The position numbers and the translations under genes are program-made. Positions 49,321 to 57,596 of a DNA stretch of 64,000 nt are shown one piece after another (the first letter of the stretch is position 1; each line of letters begins with the position of its first letter). The stretch is from Actinotalea solisilvae. GTDB lineage: Bacteria; Actinomycetota; Actinomycetes; Actinomycetales; Cellulomonadaceae. The stretch is taken from contig NZ_JADDKQ010000020.1 in the NCBI RefSeq assembly GCF_016464425.1, positions 1 through 64,000 on the forward strand, read 5' to 3'. The notes beneath the pieces are model-generated. The model saw nothing but the letters and a program-made list of their open reading frames with translations. It was not told the origin of the DNA and made no database searches.

Positions 49321-49334
49321 GTTCCACGTGAAAC
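49321..49334. promoter_or_regulatory. parS site 1 (between jag and rsmG)
   Basis: GTTCCACGTGAAAC, one base from the GTTTCACGTGAAAC ParB palindrome. It is the most distal member of the cluster, ~2 kb from parA. Confidence 0.85.
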
Positions 49335-49409
49335 ATCGCTGGCGCCGTCGATCGACGGTGGGTGGCCGTCGGCACGTCGGTGGGCCACTACAGAGCTCGG
49401 GAGGACGAC

Positions 49410-50150
49410 GTGACGGAGGGTGACGCGCGACCCACGGGCGCGGGTGCCGGCGGCGACGACGCCTCCGGGCCGCCTGAGGAGGCCGTGCTCCTCAGCGCCC
49501 TCGGCCCGGCTCGCGACGTGGTCGGCCGGTTCCACGACCTCCTCGCCGAGCACGGAGTGACGCGCGGCCTCATCGGTCCCCGCGAGGTGCCGCGCCTGTG
49601 GCAGCGCCACCTCCTCAACTCCGCGGCCGTCGCGGCGCTCCTGCCGGAGAGCGGCACGCTCGTGGACATCGGCACCGGCGCCGGCCTCCCGGGTGTCGTG
49701 CTGGCAGCGATGCGCCCGGAGCTCCACGTGATCCTCCTCGAGCCGATGGAGCGCCGCGTGACGTGGCTCCGGGAGGTCGTCGAGGCGCTCGCGCTCACGA
49801 ACACCGAGGTGGTCCGTGGGCGAGCAGAGCAGCAGCACGGGCGGCTCGTGGTCGAGGCGGTCACGGCGCGCGCCGTGGCGCCGATGGACAGGCTCGCCGG
49901 GTGGGCGATGCCGCTGCTCGCTGAAGATGGCGTGCTCCTCGCGATGAAGGGCTCGCAGGCGCAGGAGGAGCTCGACGCCGCAGCGGGTGTGATCGACCAG
50001 TGGGGTGGCGGCGCGCGCGAAGTGCTCGAGGTGTCGGCCGGCGGCGAGTCGACGCGTGTCGTGCGGGTGAGGCGCGAGACCCACGTGGCGCCGACGCCCA
50101 CGAAGAAGGCAGCGGCGTCGACGACGAAGGCGAAGCGCGCGAGGCGCTGA
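49410..50150 (+). CDS. rsmG: 16S rRNA (guanine527-N7)-methyltransferase RsmG
   Basis: 246 residues from GTG 49410, which has GGGAGGAC five bases before; a longer start at 49362 has none. RsmG core: RFHDLLAEHGVTRGLIGPREVPRLWQRHLLNSAAVAALLPESGTLVDIGTGAGLPGVVLAAMRPELHVILLEPMERRVTWLREVVEALALTNTEVVRGRAEQ, ending with a Lys/Thr-rich tail. It methylates G527 of 16S rRNA; loss gives low-level streptomycin resistance. It is the usual neighbour of parA. The noncoding centromere follows. Confidence 0.95.
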   Translation: MTEGDARPTGAGAGGDDASGPPEEAVLLSALGPARDVVGRFHDLLAEHGVTRGLIGPREVPRLWQRHLLNSAAVAALLPESGTLVDIGTGAGLPGVVLAAMRPELHVILLEPMERRVTWLREVVEALALTNTEVVRGRAEQQHGRLVVEAVTARAVAPMDRLAGWAMPLLAEDGVLLAMKGSQAQEELDAAAGVIDQWGGGAREVLEVSAGGESTRVVRVRRETHVAPTPTKKAAASTTKAKRARR

Positions 50151-50341
50151 CGGCAAACGTGTGGCGCTGTGTCGGCCACAGCTCCCCGACTCGATCGCTG
50201 CGGCGACGGCCGTAGGGCCACGCCGGACGCGCAGAGCTATGACAGGCGGGAGGCACGGTAGGCGTGCGTGGTCACTCCACGCTCGCCGATCGCAATCAAC
50301 TCTCAAGGTCGACCGTTGGACGCAGCGGGTCATCACTCAAC

Positions 50342-50355
50342 GTTCCACGTGAAAC
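50342..50355. promoter_or_regulatory. parS site 2
   Basis: GTTCCACGTGAAAC, followed by A. It lies at the left end of the 1.16 kb non-coding region 50151-51312 between rsmG and parA. Confidence 0.87.
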
Positions 50356-50411
50356 AGCGGTTCGTGGGCCGGCACAGATCCGAAGGAGGACGCCAGCGCG
50401 TTCGGGGCGAT

Positions 50412-50425
50412 GTTCCACGTGAAAC
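50412..50425. promoter_or_regulatory. parS site 3
   Basis: GTTCCACGTGAAAC inside TGTTCCACGTGAAACA, the best match to the 16-base ParB site in the window. Confidence 0.9.
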
Positions 50426-50487
50426 ACGCGCGCCGGGCGTCTGCCGTCTGGGTCGGCCAGGGCAAGCCGGGGTCGTGGAGCGACGAC

Positions 50488-50500
50488 GTTCCACGTGAAC
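50488..50500. promoter_or_regulatory. Degenerate parS site 4 (one A missing)
   Basis: GTTCCACGTGAAC lacks one A of the right arm, so the palindrome is shifted. It may bind ParB weakly or be a decayed copy. Confidence 0.55.
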
Positions 50501-50522
50501 GGCGGCGACGTAGAGCAACGAC

Positions 50523-50536
50523 GTTCCACGTGAAAC
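50523..50536. promoter_or_regulatory. parS site 5
   Basis: GTTCCACGTGAAAC, 35 bases after site 4, flanked by ACGACGTTCC as at site 4, which suggests local duplication. Confidence 0.87.
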
Positions 50537-50702
50537 GGCGAGAAGCGCAACGCACCCGTGCCGGGAAGCGCCGCTTGATTGGTGGTCGGCGCCCGGAGCG
50601 TGCCCCGTGCGAACAGTGCGGTGTCGCAGACGGACGTCGCCGAGGGACCGCTACGGCCGACGGTGTGGCGATCCCTACCGGCCGTGCCTACCCGCTGAGC
50701 AT

Positions 50703-50874
50703 CGGCTGGCTGCCCGCCTTACACGAACGGGCGGCCGCCCCCCTGTGACGGCGACTGAACCGGCTGGCTGCCCGCCCTAGCGAAAAGGGCGGCCCCCATC
50801 GTGGCGGCGAGTGAACCGGCCGGCTGCCCGCCTTCGCGAAAGGGCGGCCACCCCCTCGTGGCGGCGACTGCTGG
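50703..50874. repeat. Three tandem ~57-bp repeats with a hairpin core
   Basis: Units at 50703-50760, 50761-50816 and 50817-50874 all read CGGCTGGCTGCCCGCC...GGGCGGCC...GGCGGCGA.TG. Each has CCGCC(C)T(T) facing A(A)GGGCGG around a short A-rich loop, so each can form a hairpin. The units lie between parS sites 5 and 6. No ORF is supported. Confidence 0.88.
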
Positions 50875-50909
50875 ATGCTGCGACGCTTTTGGCGAAGGGG
50901 CTCTCCCTC

Positions 50910-50923
50910 GTTTCACGTGGAAC
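50910..50923. promoter_or_regulatory. parS site 6 (reverse orientation)
   Basis: GTTTCACGTGGAAC, the reverse complement of sites 1-3 and 5, just after the hairpin repeats. Confidence 0.87.
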
Positions 50924-51054
50924 CACACGATTCAGGCAGACGAACGACCACCGCTGGGTCGGACGGACGCACGGACTATCGCTCACTTCTGCTGCGCTGT
51001 AGTGCCCCGAAGGGGAGTTCAGTCACGAACACATGGTGGAGCGCCCTCGCTCAC

Positions 51055-51068
51055 GTTCCACGTGAAAC
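51055..51068. promoter_or_regulatory. parS site 7
   Basis: GTTCCACGTGAAAC, forward orientation, 245 bases upstream of the parA start region. Confidence 0.87.
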
Positions 51069-51230
51069 GTCGTCAGGCTTCGGGTGTGCACATGGCGCAC
51101 GTGCTCAACGCGACCCCCGCAGGAGCGGCCGCGGGCTACCCCACGGTGCTCGACGATCGGCGCTCGAAGTGCGGCGGCGAGCAGGAATGGCCGCTCAGGG
51201 AACGCGGCGAAGAACGTCGGCGTCCCCGTG

Positions 51231-51244
51231 GTTTCACGTGGAAC
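51231..51244. promoter_or_regulatory. parS site 8 (reverse orientation, parA leader)
   Basis: GTTTCACGTGGAAC, 50-80 bases before the parA start, so ParB binding here could also repress parAB. Confidence 0.87.
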
Positions 51245-51312
51245 CTGGGGAGTGGCTCGGGTGCGGGCCGGCGGATGGCAGGATGGACCGACTCGAACGG
51301 ATGGGAGACCGG

Positions 51313-52338
51313 GTGGACCAGCAGGACTCGCCGCGCGAGCCCACGCCGGGCTCCGCCGTCGCCGACGAGGCGCGACGGGCGGCACTGATGGACTCCCTCC
51401 CTGAGGTCGACGACTCGACGCCGCTCGCGGCGCAGCTCGCCGCCGACGCACGCCGACGCATCGACCTCTCGGGTCGTCGGTTCGAGCGCCCGTCGACCAC
51501 GCGTGTGCTCACGGTGGCGAACCAGAAGGGCGGGGTGGGCAAGACGACCACCACCGTGAACCTCGCCGCGGCGCTGGCACAGGCGGGCGCCAACGTGCTC
51601 GTCATCGACAACGACCCCCAGGGCAACGCCTCGACGGCGCTCGGCATCGACCACCGCGCGGGCACGCCGTCCACCTACGAGGTGCTCGTCGAGGACGAGG
51701 AGCTCGCGACGGTCGTCCAGCAGTCCTCGCGGATCCCACGGCTGCTGTGCGCGCCGGCGACGATCGACCTCTCCGGCGCGGAGATCGAGCTCGTGTCCCT
51801 CGTCGCGCGCGAGAACCGGCTGCGGAACGCCATCGACGCGTACCTTCGCCACCGCGCCGAGCGCGGGCTCGACCGGCTCGACTACGTCTTCATCGACTGC
51901 CCGCCGAGCCTCGGGCTGCTCACGGTGAACGCCTTCGTCGCGGCGCGGGAGGTCCTCATCCCCATCCAGTGCGAGTACTACGCGCTCGAGGGCCTCAGCC
52001 AGCTGCTCAAGAACGTCCAGCTCATCAAGAACCACCTCAACCCGGTGCTGCACGTCTCGACGATCCTCCTGACGATGTACGACGCACGGACCAACCTCGC
52101 GCAGCAGGTGGCCGCGGAGGTGCGTGAGCACTTCCCGGCGCAGACGCTGCGGACGACCGTGCCGCGGTCCGTCCGGATCTCCGAGGCCCCGAGCCACGGA
52201 CAGACCGTCATGACGTACGACCCGGGCTCGACCGGTGCCCTGTCCTACCTCGCCGCGGCGCGCGAGATCGCCGAGCGAGGCGCTCCGCCCACGGACGCCG
52301 ACGTCAGGGCCGCAGCGCCCGCCACGAAGGAGAGCTGA
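51313..52338 (+). CDS. parA: Chromosome partitioning ATPase ParA
   Basis: 341 residues from GTG 51313, five bases after GGGAGA; in-frame ATGs at 51283 and 51301 are alternatives. A ~75-residue disordered start precedes the deviant Walker [23 protein letters not shown] (signature Lys and Lys), [32 protein letters not shown] (Walker B) and [11 protein letters not shown]. ParA pulls ParB-parS complexes toward the pole. Its TGA overlaps the parB ATG by one base. Confidence 0.96.
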   Translation: MDQQDSPREPTPGSAVADEARRAALMDSLPEVDDSTPLAAQLAADARRRIDLSGRRFERPSTTRVLTVANQKGGVGKTTTTVNLAAALAQAGANVLVIDNDPQGNASTALGIDHRAGTPSTYEVLVEDEELATVVQQSSRIPRLLCAPATIDLSGAEIELVSLVARENRLRNAIDAYLRHRAERGLDRLDYVFIDCPPSLGLLTVNAFVAAREVLIPIQCEYYALEGLSQLLKNVQLIKNHLNPVLHVSTILLTMYDARTNLAQQVAAEVREHFPAQTLRTTVPRSVRISEAPSHGQTVMTYDPGSTGALSYLAAAREIAERGAPPTDADVRAAAPATKES

Positions 52339-53627
52339 TGGCCGAGAAGCGTCGCGGACTGGGCCGAGGGCTGGGTGCCCTCATCCCCAGCGCACCCACG
52401 GGCGACTCCCGTCCAGTGGACGTGTTCTTCCCGGGCGCGCCCGCGCCGGCGGACGCGCGGCCGGCGGACGCCCCGCCGTCGCCGCCGGACGTGCTCGGCG
52501 ACGACGTCGACGGCACCCGCGGTCCGGCCGTGGCGACAGACCGTACGGTCGACGAGGCCGACCGCACGGTCGACGAGGCAGACCGCACGGTCAACGAGGC
52601 CGACCGCACGGTCGACGAGGCCGACCGCACGGCGCCGCACGGCGACGCGCTCGAGCCGGCCCTGACGGACGGTTCGGGCAACGACGGGGTGACCGAGCCC
52701 GCGCCCGACGAGACCGGCCGCACGGACGCTCCGCCGCCGCCCCCGCACGGCGACCCGCTCGAGGTGGCCGCGGACGTCGCGGCCGCGGACGGTCTGGTGC
52801 CCGTCCCCGGGGCCCACTTCGCCGAGCTGCCCGTCGACGCCATCGGTCCCAACCCGCGCCAGCCGCGCACGGTGTTCGACGAGGACGCGCTCGCCGAGCT
52901 CGTCGGGTCCATCCGCGAGATCGGGGTGCTCCAGCCCGTCGTCGTCCGGCCCGTCCCGGGGGAGGAGGGGCGTTACGAGCTCATCATGGGCGAGCGCCGG
53001 TGGCGCGCGACGCAGGAGGCGGGCCTCGACCGCATCCCCGCGATCATCCGCGAGACCGACGACGACGACCTCCTGCGCGACGCGCTGCTCGAGAACCTCC
53101 ACCGCAGCCAGCTCAACGCGCTCGAGGAGGCCGCCGCCTACCAGCAGCTCCTCGACGACTTCGGCTGCACGCACGAGGAGCTCGCCCAGCGGATCCACCG
53201 CTCGCGGCCGCAGATCTCCAACACCCTGCGGCTCCTGAGGCTGCCCCCGCTCGTGCAGCGGCGGGTCGCGGCCGGCGTGCTCTCGGCCGGCCACGCGCGC
53301 GCCCTCCTCGGCCTGCCCGACGGCGCCGCGATGGAGCGCCTCGCGCAGCGGATCGTCGCCGAAGGGCTCTCGGTCCGGGCCACCGAGGAGATCGTCGCGC
53401 TCGGCGGCGACCCCGAGAAGCCCGTCGCCGTGCGGCGCCCACGCGCGGGGGACCGCAACGCCGCGCTCGACGACCTCGCGTCGCGCCTGTCGGACCGGTT
53501 CGAGACGCGCGTGAAGATCCAGCTCGGGCGCAGCAAGGGCCGCCTGACCGTCGAGTTCGCCTCGGTCCAGGACCTCAACCGGATCCTCGGCACCCTCTCG
53601 CCGGAGGACCCGGGCCTGCTCCGCTGA
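52338..53627 (+). CDS. parB: Chromosome partitioning protein ParB
   Basis: 429 residues. N-terminal ParA-contact peptide ([18 protein letters not shown]), a ~130-residue disordered linker with a heptad repeat, then the CTPase/ParB core: [118 protein letters not shown] (HTH), GHARALLGL, and a C-terminal dimer domain. It loads on the parS sites upstream and spreads with CTP. Longer than usual (~330) because of the linker. Confidence 0.96.
   Translation: MAEKRRGLGRGLGALIPSAPTGDSRPVDVFFPGAPAPADARPADAPPSPPDVLGDDVDGTRGPAVATDRTVDEADRTVDEADRTVNEADRTVDEADRTAPHGDALEPALTDGSGNDGVTEPAPDETGRTDAPPPPPHGDPLEVAADVAAADGLVPVPGAHFAELPVDAIGPNPRQPRTVFDEDALAELVGSIREIGVLQPVVVRPVPGEEGRYELIMGERRWRATQEAGLDRIPAIIRETDDDDLLRDALLENLHRSQLNALEEAAAYQQLLDDFGCTHEELAQRIHRSRPQISNTLRLLRLPPLVQRRVAAGVLSAGHARALLGLPDGAAMERLAQRIVAEGLSVRATEEIVALGGDPEKPVAVRRPRAGDRNAALDDLASRLSDRFETRVKIQLGRSKGRLTVEFASVQDLNRILGTLSPEDPGLLR
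52539..52631 (+). repeat. 21-bp tandem repeat encoding DRTVDEA in ParB
   Basis: Four in-frame 21-base units from 52539, 52560, 52581 and 52602, plus a final partial DRT, encode DRTVDEA x4 (one DRTVNEA) at residues 68-98. The bases differ at only a few positions, so the array is recent. Confidence 0.92.
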
Positions 53628-53691
53628 CGGCGGCGGCGGCCCGTCGGACCTCGCCGCGGGTCGCCCTCGCCGGCGGGCCTGGCGCTGGTCG

Positions 53692-53714
53692 CCCCGCCGG
53701 TCAGCCCGGCGGGG
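53692..53714. terminator. 9-bp hairpin between parB and the aminotransferase gene
   Basis: CCCCGCCGG (53692-53700), loop TCAGC, CCGGCGGGG (53706-53714), between convergent genes ending at 53627 and 53736. Confidence 0.7.
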
Positions 53715-53735
53715 TCGAGCGCGCGGCCGGGACCG

Positions 53736-55097
53736 TCAGTGGATCTCGGGCCCCGCGGAGGTCACGCCGTCCTCGTCGCGGTGGCCGCCCGTGCCGAAGA
53801 TGCGGACCAGCTCCGTCTCCTCCTGGACGACGCCGGCCAGGCGTCGCACCCCCTCGCGGATCCGCTCGGGCGTGGGGTAGCAGAACGAGAGCCGCATGTG
53901 GTCCGAGCCCTGGCCGTCGGCGTAGAAGGCCGTCCCCGACACGTAGGCGACCAGCGCGGTGATGGCGCGCGGCAGCATCGCCTGCGCGTCGAGCCCGTGG
54001 GGCAGGCGCACCCAGGTGTAGAACCCGCCCTCGGGCACGGTCCACGTCGCCTCGGGGATGTGCTCCTCGAGCGCGCCGACCATCGCGTCGCGGCGCGCGC
54101 GGTACATCTCGCGGTAGAGCTTGATCTGGTGGCGCCAGTCGTGGTGAGCGAGGTAGGTCGAGATCGCGAGCTGCGACGCGTTGGACGGGCACAGGATGGA
54201 CGACTCGCTCGCGAGGACGAGCTTCTCGCGGATGTAGTGCGGCGCCACCGCCCACCCGACGCGGTACCCCGGCGCGAAGGTCTTCGAGAACGACCCCAGG
54301 TAGACGACGCCGACGTCGTCCATCGAGCGCATCGCGGGCAGCGGGTCGCCGTCGAAGCCGAGCAGGCCGTACGGGTCGTCCTCGAGGACGAGGACGCCGT
54401 GCCGGCGCGCGATCTCGAGCACCCGGGGACGGCGCTCCTGGCTCAGCGTGACGCCCGCCGGGTTGTGGAAGTTGGGCACGGTGTACAGCAGCTTGACGGC
54501 GCGTCCCTCGGCCGCGAGCCGCGTGAGGGTCTCCTCGAGCGCCTCGGGCACCAGCCCGTGCTCGTCCAGGGGCACGTGCACGACGTCGGCCTGGTACGCC
54601 CGGAAGACGCCGAGCGCGCCCACGTAGCTCGGCGCCTCGGCGACGATGACGTCGCCCGGGTCGATGAAGAGCCGAACGACAAGGTCCAGCGCTTGTTGCG
54701 AGCCCGTCGTGACGACGACGTCGTCGGGGTGGGCCTGGATGCCCTGGAGCCGCATGACCTCGACGATCTGCTCGCGCAGCGTCTCGTCGCCCTGCCCCGA
54801 GCCGTACTGCAGCGCCGTCGTGCCGCGCTTGAGCAGCAGCTGGTACGTCGACTCGGCGATCGCCTCCATCGGGAGGCCGTCGAGGTTGGGCATGCCGCCG
54901 GCGAGCGACACGACCTCGGGTCGGTTGGCCACGGCGAAGAGCGCGCGGATCTCCGACGCTCGCATCCCGTGCGTGCGGTCGGCGTAGGCGCCGATCCACG
55001 GGTCGAGGCGGGTCCCGGTGACGGGCTGGGCGGTGTGGGCGGCTCTGCCGAGGGCAGGAGTCACCCGCCCCGTCGGCTCGCCGTGCTCGGGAGTCAT
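53736..55097 (-). CDS. PLP-dependent class I aminotransferase (2-aminoadipate/aromatic type)
   Basis: 453 residues from ATG 55097. Fold-type I: ISLAGG-like SLAGGMPNLDGLP, YGSGQGDETLREQI, TGSQQALDLVVRLFIDPGDVIVAEAPSYVG, PNFHNPAGVTLSQERR, LVLEDDPYGLLGFDG, and the PLP lysine in YLGSFSKTFAPGYRVGW, with FCYPTPERIREGVRRL at the end. This matches LysN/MocR-derived 2-aminoadipate or aromatic aminotransferases without the GntR domain. The same gene is found beside parB in several actinobacteria. Substrate is not certain. Confidence 0.9.
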   Translation of the reverse strand: MTPEHGEPTGRVTPALGRAAHTAQPVTGTRLDPWIGAYADRTHGMRASEIRALFAVANRPEVVSLAGGMPNLDGLPMEAIAESTYQLLLKRGTTALQYGSGQGDETLREQIVEVMRLQGIQAHPDDVVVTTGSQQALDLVVRLFIDPGDVIVAEAPSYVGALGVFRAYQADVVHVPLDEHGLVPEALEETLTRLAAEGRAVKLLYTVPNFHNPAGVTLSQERRPRVLEIARRHGVLVLEDDPYGLLGFDGDPLPAMRSMDDVGVVYLGSFSKTFAPGYRVGWAVAPHYIREKLVLASESSILCPSNASQLAISTYLAHHDWRHQIKLYREMYRARRDAMVGALEEHIPEATWTVPEGGFYTWVRLPHGLDAQAMLPRAITALVAYVSGTAFYADGQGSDHMRLSFCYPTPERIREGVRRLAGVVQEETELVRIFGTGGHRDEDGVTSAGPEIH

Positions 55098-55236
55098 GCA
55101 CCTGAGTGTGCCACGCAGCACCGCCCCGGCGACGCGCTGACCAGCGGGTGGAGTGCTCCGCCGACGGCGGCCGGCGGGCTGCGCCCGGTCGGGTGATCTC
55201 GACGTCCGCGGCGGCCCCCGCGTGCTTCACTGGCGC

Positions 55237-56010
55237 GTGCCCGCGCCCGCCCCCGCTCCCCACCCCGCTGCGGCCGAGGTGCCGGCACGCCGACGCCGTC
55301 TGCCGCGGTGGGCCACGGTCGTCATCGGCGTCGTCGTCGCCCTGCTGGCGCTGCTCGTGGGCGCGGTCGTGTGGTTCCTCGCCATGCTCAGCGGCGGGCT
55401 CGACGACCTGCTCGGCCCCCGCGGTCCCTCGGCCGAGGACGCGCGCGTCGTCGAGGCGCGCGAGGAGCACGCCGGGCTCCTGGTGGCCGCCCTGGAGGAC
55501 GTCGTCGCGGGACGGACGGTGATCGCCTCGACGGACGACTCCTCGTGCCAGGAGGGGCAGCACAACTGGAAGATCGACGACCCCTTCGACCTGCGCTGCA
55601 CCCAGCGCGAGGTCGCCCTCGTCGAGGGTGGGGACCCCGACGGCTTCCGGGCCGACATGGAGGCGCTCGACGCGGCGCTCGTCGCGGCCGGCTGGGAGGC
55701 GGACTGGTCCTCGATGGACGAGGTGCTCACGAGCTACTGGGACCAGCGCGACGAGATCCTCGATCACAACCCGGGCTGGGGCTACCCGGCGCGCATGCCG
55801 AGCGCGGGCTACGTGCGGGACGGCGTCGGCCTCTCCGTCTCGTGGGTGCAGCCGGGCCAGGACTCCGCGGTCGGCACCGAGTTCCGGGACGAGGTGCGCT
55901 GGACCCTGGCGTCCGGCGAGCGCGTCCCGCCGTCCGTCCTGCCGTCCCGGCTCGCCGACGGTCGGTACGCCACCGCCCTCAGCGTGTCGGGCACGTACTT
56001 CGAGGGGTGA
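55237..56010 (+). CDS. Membrane-anchored protein of unknown function
   Basis: About 257 residues from GTG 55237 (alternatives at 55222 and 55153; no ribosome site decides). Basic Pro-rich start, one membrane helix (WATVVIGVVVALLALLVGAVVWFLAML, ~25-51), and an extracytoplasmic domain rich in Asp, Glu and Trp, with two Cys (SCQEGQHNWKIDDPFDLRCTQ) that may form a disulfide, and WEADWSSMDEVLTSYWDQRDEIL. I do not recognise a family. It ends at a strong bidirectional terminator shared with trxA. Confidence 0.68.
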   Translation: MPAPAPAPHPAAAEVPARRRRLPRWATVVIGVVVALLALLVGAVVWFLAMLSGGLDDLLGPRGPSAEDARVVEAREEHAGLLVAALEDVVAGRTVIASTDDSSCQEGQHNWKIDDPFDLRCTQREVALVEGGDPDGFRADMEALDAALVAAGWEADWSSMDEVLTSYWDQRDEILDHNPGWGYPARMPSAGYVRDGVGLSVSWVQPGQDSAVGTEFRDEVRWTLASGERVPPSVLPSRLADGRYATALSVSGTYFEG

Positions 56011-56016
56011 GCGCGA

Positions 56017-56048
56017 CGAGGGCCCCGCGACGGATCGCGGGGCCCTCG
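56017..56048. terminator. 14-bp convergent terminator before trxA
   Basis: CGAGGGCCCCGCGA (56017-56030), loop CGGA, TCGCGGGGCCCTCG (56035-56048), between the convergent membrane-protein gene and trxA. Confidence 0.85.
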
Positions 56049-56084
56049 TGCGTGCGTGCGGGTGGGCCGGCAGGCCCGCCGGCG

Positions 56085-56408
56085 TCAGGACAGGACGGAC
56101 TCGATCTCGGTCACGAGCGCCGGCTTGGGGCGCGCGCCGACGATCTGCTTGACCAGCTCGCCGCCCTTGTAGATGTTGAGCGTCGGGATCGACGTGATGC
56201 CGTACGCCGCCGTGACCTGGGGGTTCTCGTCCGAGTTCACCTTGGCGATGCGGACGCGGCCCTCGTAGGTGCCCGAGAGCTCCTCGAGGATGGGCGCGAC
56301 CTGGCGGCACGGGCCGCACCACGGCGCCCAGAAGTCGACGACGACGGGGATGTCGGACTCCAGGACCTCGCTCTTGAAGGTGGCGTCGGTGACGGGGACG
56401 GTGCTCAC
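56085..56408 (-). CDS. trxA: Thioredoxin
   Basis: 107 residues from GTG 56408 (overlaps the trxB stop): [23 protein letters not shown] with the active site W-C-G-P-C (Cys31, Cys34), [36 protein letters not shown] with the conserved cis-Pro and Lys. It is the electron carrier reduced by TrxB for ribonucleotide reductase and disulfide repair. Confidence 0.97.
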   Translation of the reverse strand: MSTVPVTDATFKSEVLESDIPVVVDFWAPWCGPCRQVAPILEELSGTYEGRVRIAKVNSDENPQVTAAYGITSIPTLNIYKGGELVKQIVGARPKPALVTEIESVLS

Positions 56409-57412
56409 AGGGTCTCCTCGATCTTCTCGGGCAGGGTGGCGGGTGCGGGGGGCTCGGTGGCGTGCACGAGGTCCGCGAGGTAGTGCTGGGCGTCGAGCGC
56501 CGCGGCGCAGCCGGTGCCGGCCGCGGTGATGGCCTGGCGGTAGACGTGGTCGACGAGGTCGCCGCACGCGAAGACGCCCTGGACGTTGGTCGCCGTGCCG
56601 CGGGACCCGCCGACGTCCGGACCGACGAGCACGTAGCCCTCGTCGTCCAGGTCGACCTGGCCGGTGAGCAGCTCGTTGCGCGGGATGTGGCCGATCGCGA
56701 CGAACAGGCCGGTCGCCGCGAGCTCGCGCTCGGCGCCCGTGACCGTGTCCCGCAGCGTCACGCCCGTGAGCTTCTCGGCGCCGTGGATCGCGACGACCTC
56801 GCTGTTCCAGGCGAACCGGATCTTGGGGTCGGCGAGCGCACGGTCGGCCATGATCTTGGACGCGCGCAGCTCGTCGCGTCGGTGGACCATCGTCACGGTC
56901 CGCGCGAAGCGCGTGAGGAACGTCGCCTCCTCGACCGCGGAGTCGCCGCCGCCCACGACGACGACGTCCTGGTCGCGGAAGAAGAAGCCGTCGCAGGTCG
57001 CGCACCACGAGACGCCGTGGCCGGAGAGGCGCTTCTCGTCGGGCAGGCCCAGCTCGCGGTACGCGGAGCCGGTCGCCAGGATGACGGCACGCGCCCGCAC
57101 GACGTCCCCGTTGCCCGTCTCGACCGTCTTGACGTCGCCCACGAGGTCCGCGCGCACGACGTCGTCGTAGCGGACGTCCGCGCCGAAGCGCTCGGCCTGC
57201 TTGCGCATGTTCTCCATGAGGTCCGGGCCCATGATCCCGTCCACGAAGCCGGGGAAGTTCTCGACCTCGGTGGTGTTCATCAGGGCGCCGCCGGCGGTGA
57301 CGGCGCCCGCGACGACCACGGGCGTGAGCCCGGCGCGTGCGGCGTAGACCGCGGCCGTGTAGCCGGCCGGCCCCGAGCCGATGATCACGAGGTCGTGGAT
57401 GGTGTCGGTCAC
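56405..57412 (-). CDS. trxB: Thioredoxin reductase
   Basis: 335 residues from GTG 57412: FAD motif [20 protein letters not shown], active-site CATC (Cys137, Cys140) in [18 protein letters not shown] motif [16 protein letters not shown] and the C-terminal [29 protein letters not shown]. It transfers NADPH electrons to TrxA. The order trxA-trxB-murJ is typical of actinobacteria. Its stop overlaps trxA. Confidence 0.97.
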   Translation of the reverse strand: MTDTIHDLVIIGSGPAGYTAAVYAARAGLTPVVVAGAVTAGGALMNTTEVENFPGFVDGIMGPDLMENMRKQAERFGADVRYDDVVRADLVGDVKTVETGNGDVVRARAVILATGSAYRELGLPDEKRLSGHGVSWCATCDGFFFRDQDVVVVGGGDSAVEEATFLTRFARTVTMVHRRDELRASKIMADRALADPKIRFAWNSEVVAIHGAEKLTGVTLRDTVTGAERELAATGLFVAIGHIPRNELLTGQVDLDDEGYVLVGPDVGGSRGTATNVQGVFACGDLVDHVYRQAITAAGTGCAAALDAQHYLADLVHATEPPAPATLPEKIEETL

Positions 57413-57596
57413 TGCTGGTCCTTCGTCCGGTGGAACAGGGCTCGTCCGAGGCGGGGCTCGTACGGAGCAGGGCTCTGACGATGCAGGGCTGGTGCGGCCG
57501 TGCCCGGCCGTGCCGACGTCGTCAACCGATCCTAGGGCGCGGATGTTCCGCCCGCCGGGGCCGTCCGGCCGTCGTCGCGGGTGACGTGCGTGCGCC

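Noticed and set aside
50703..50874. The hairpin repeats considered as a CRISPR array.
   Set aside because: Three direct copies of an entire ~57-bp unit with no unique spacers.
50342..51244. Repeated short palindromes considered as a CRISPR array.
   Set aside because: The repeats are 14-base ParB palindromes with irregular spacing and mixed orientation next to parAB, so parS is the better explanation.
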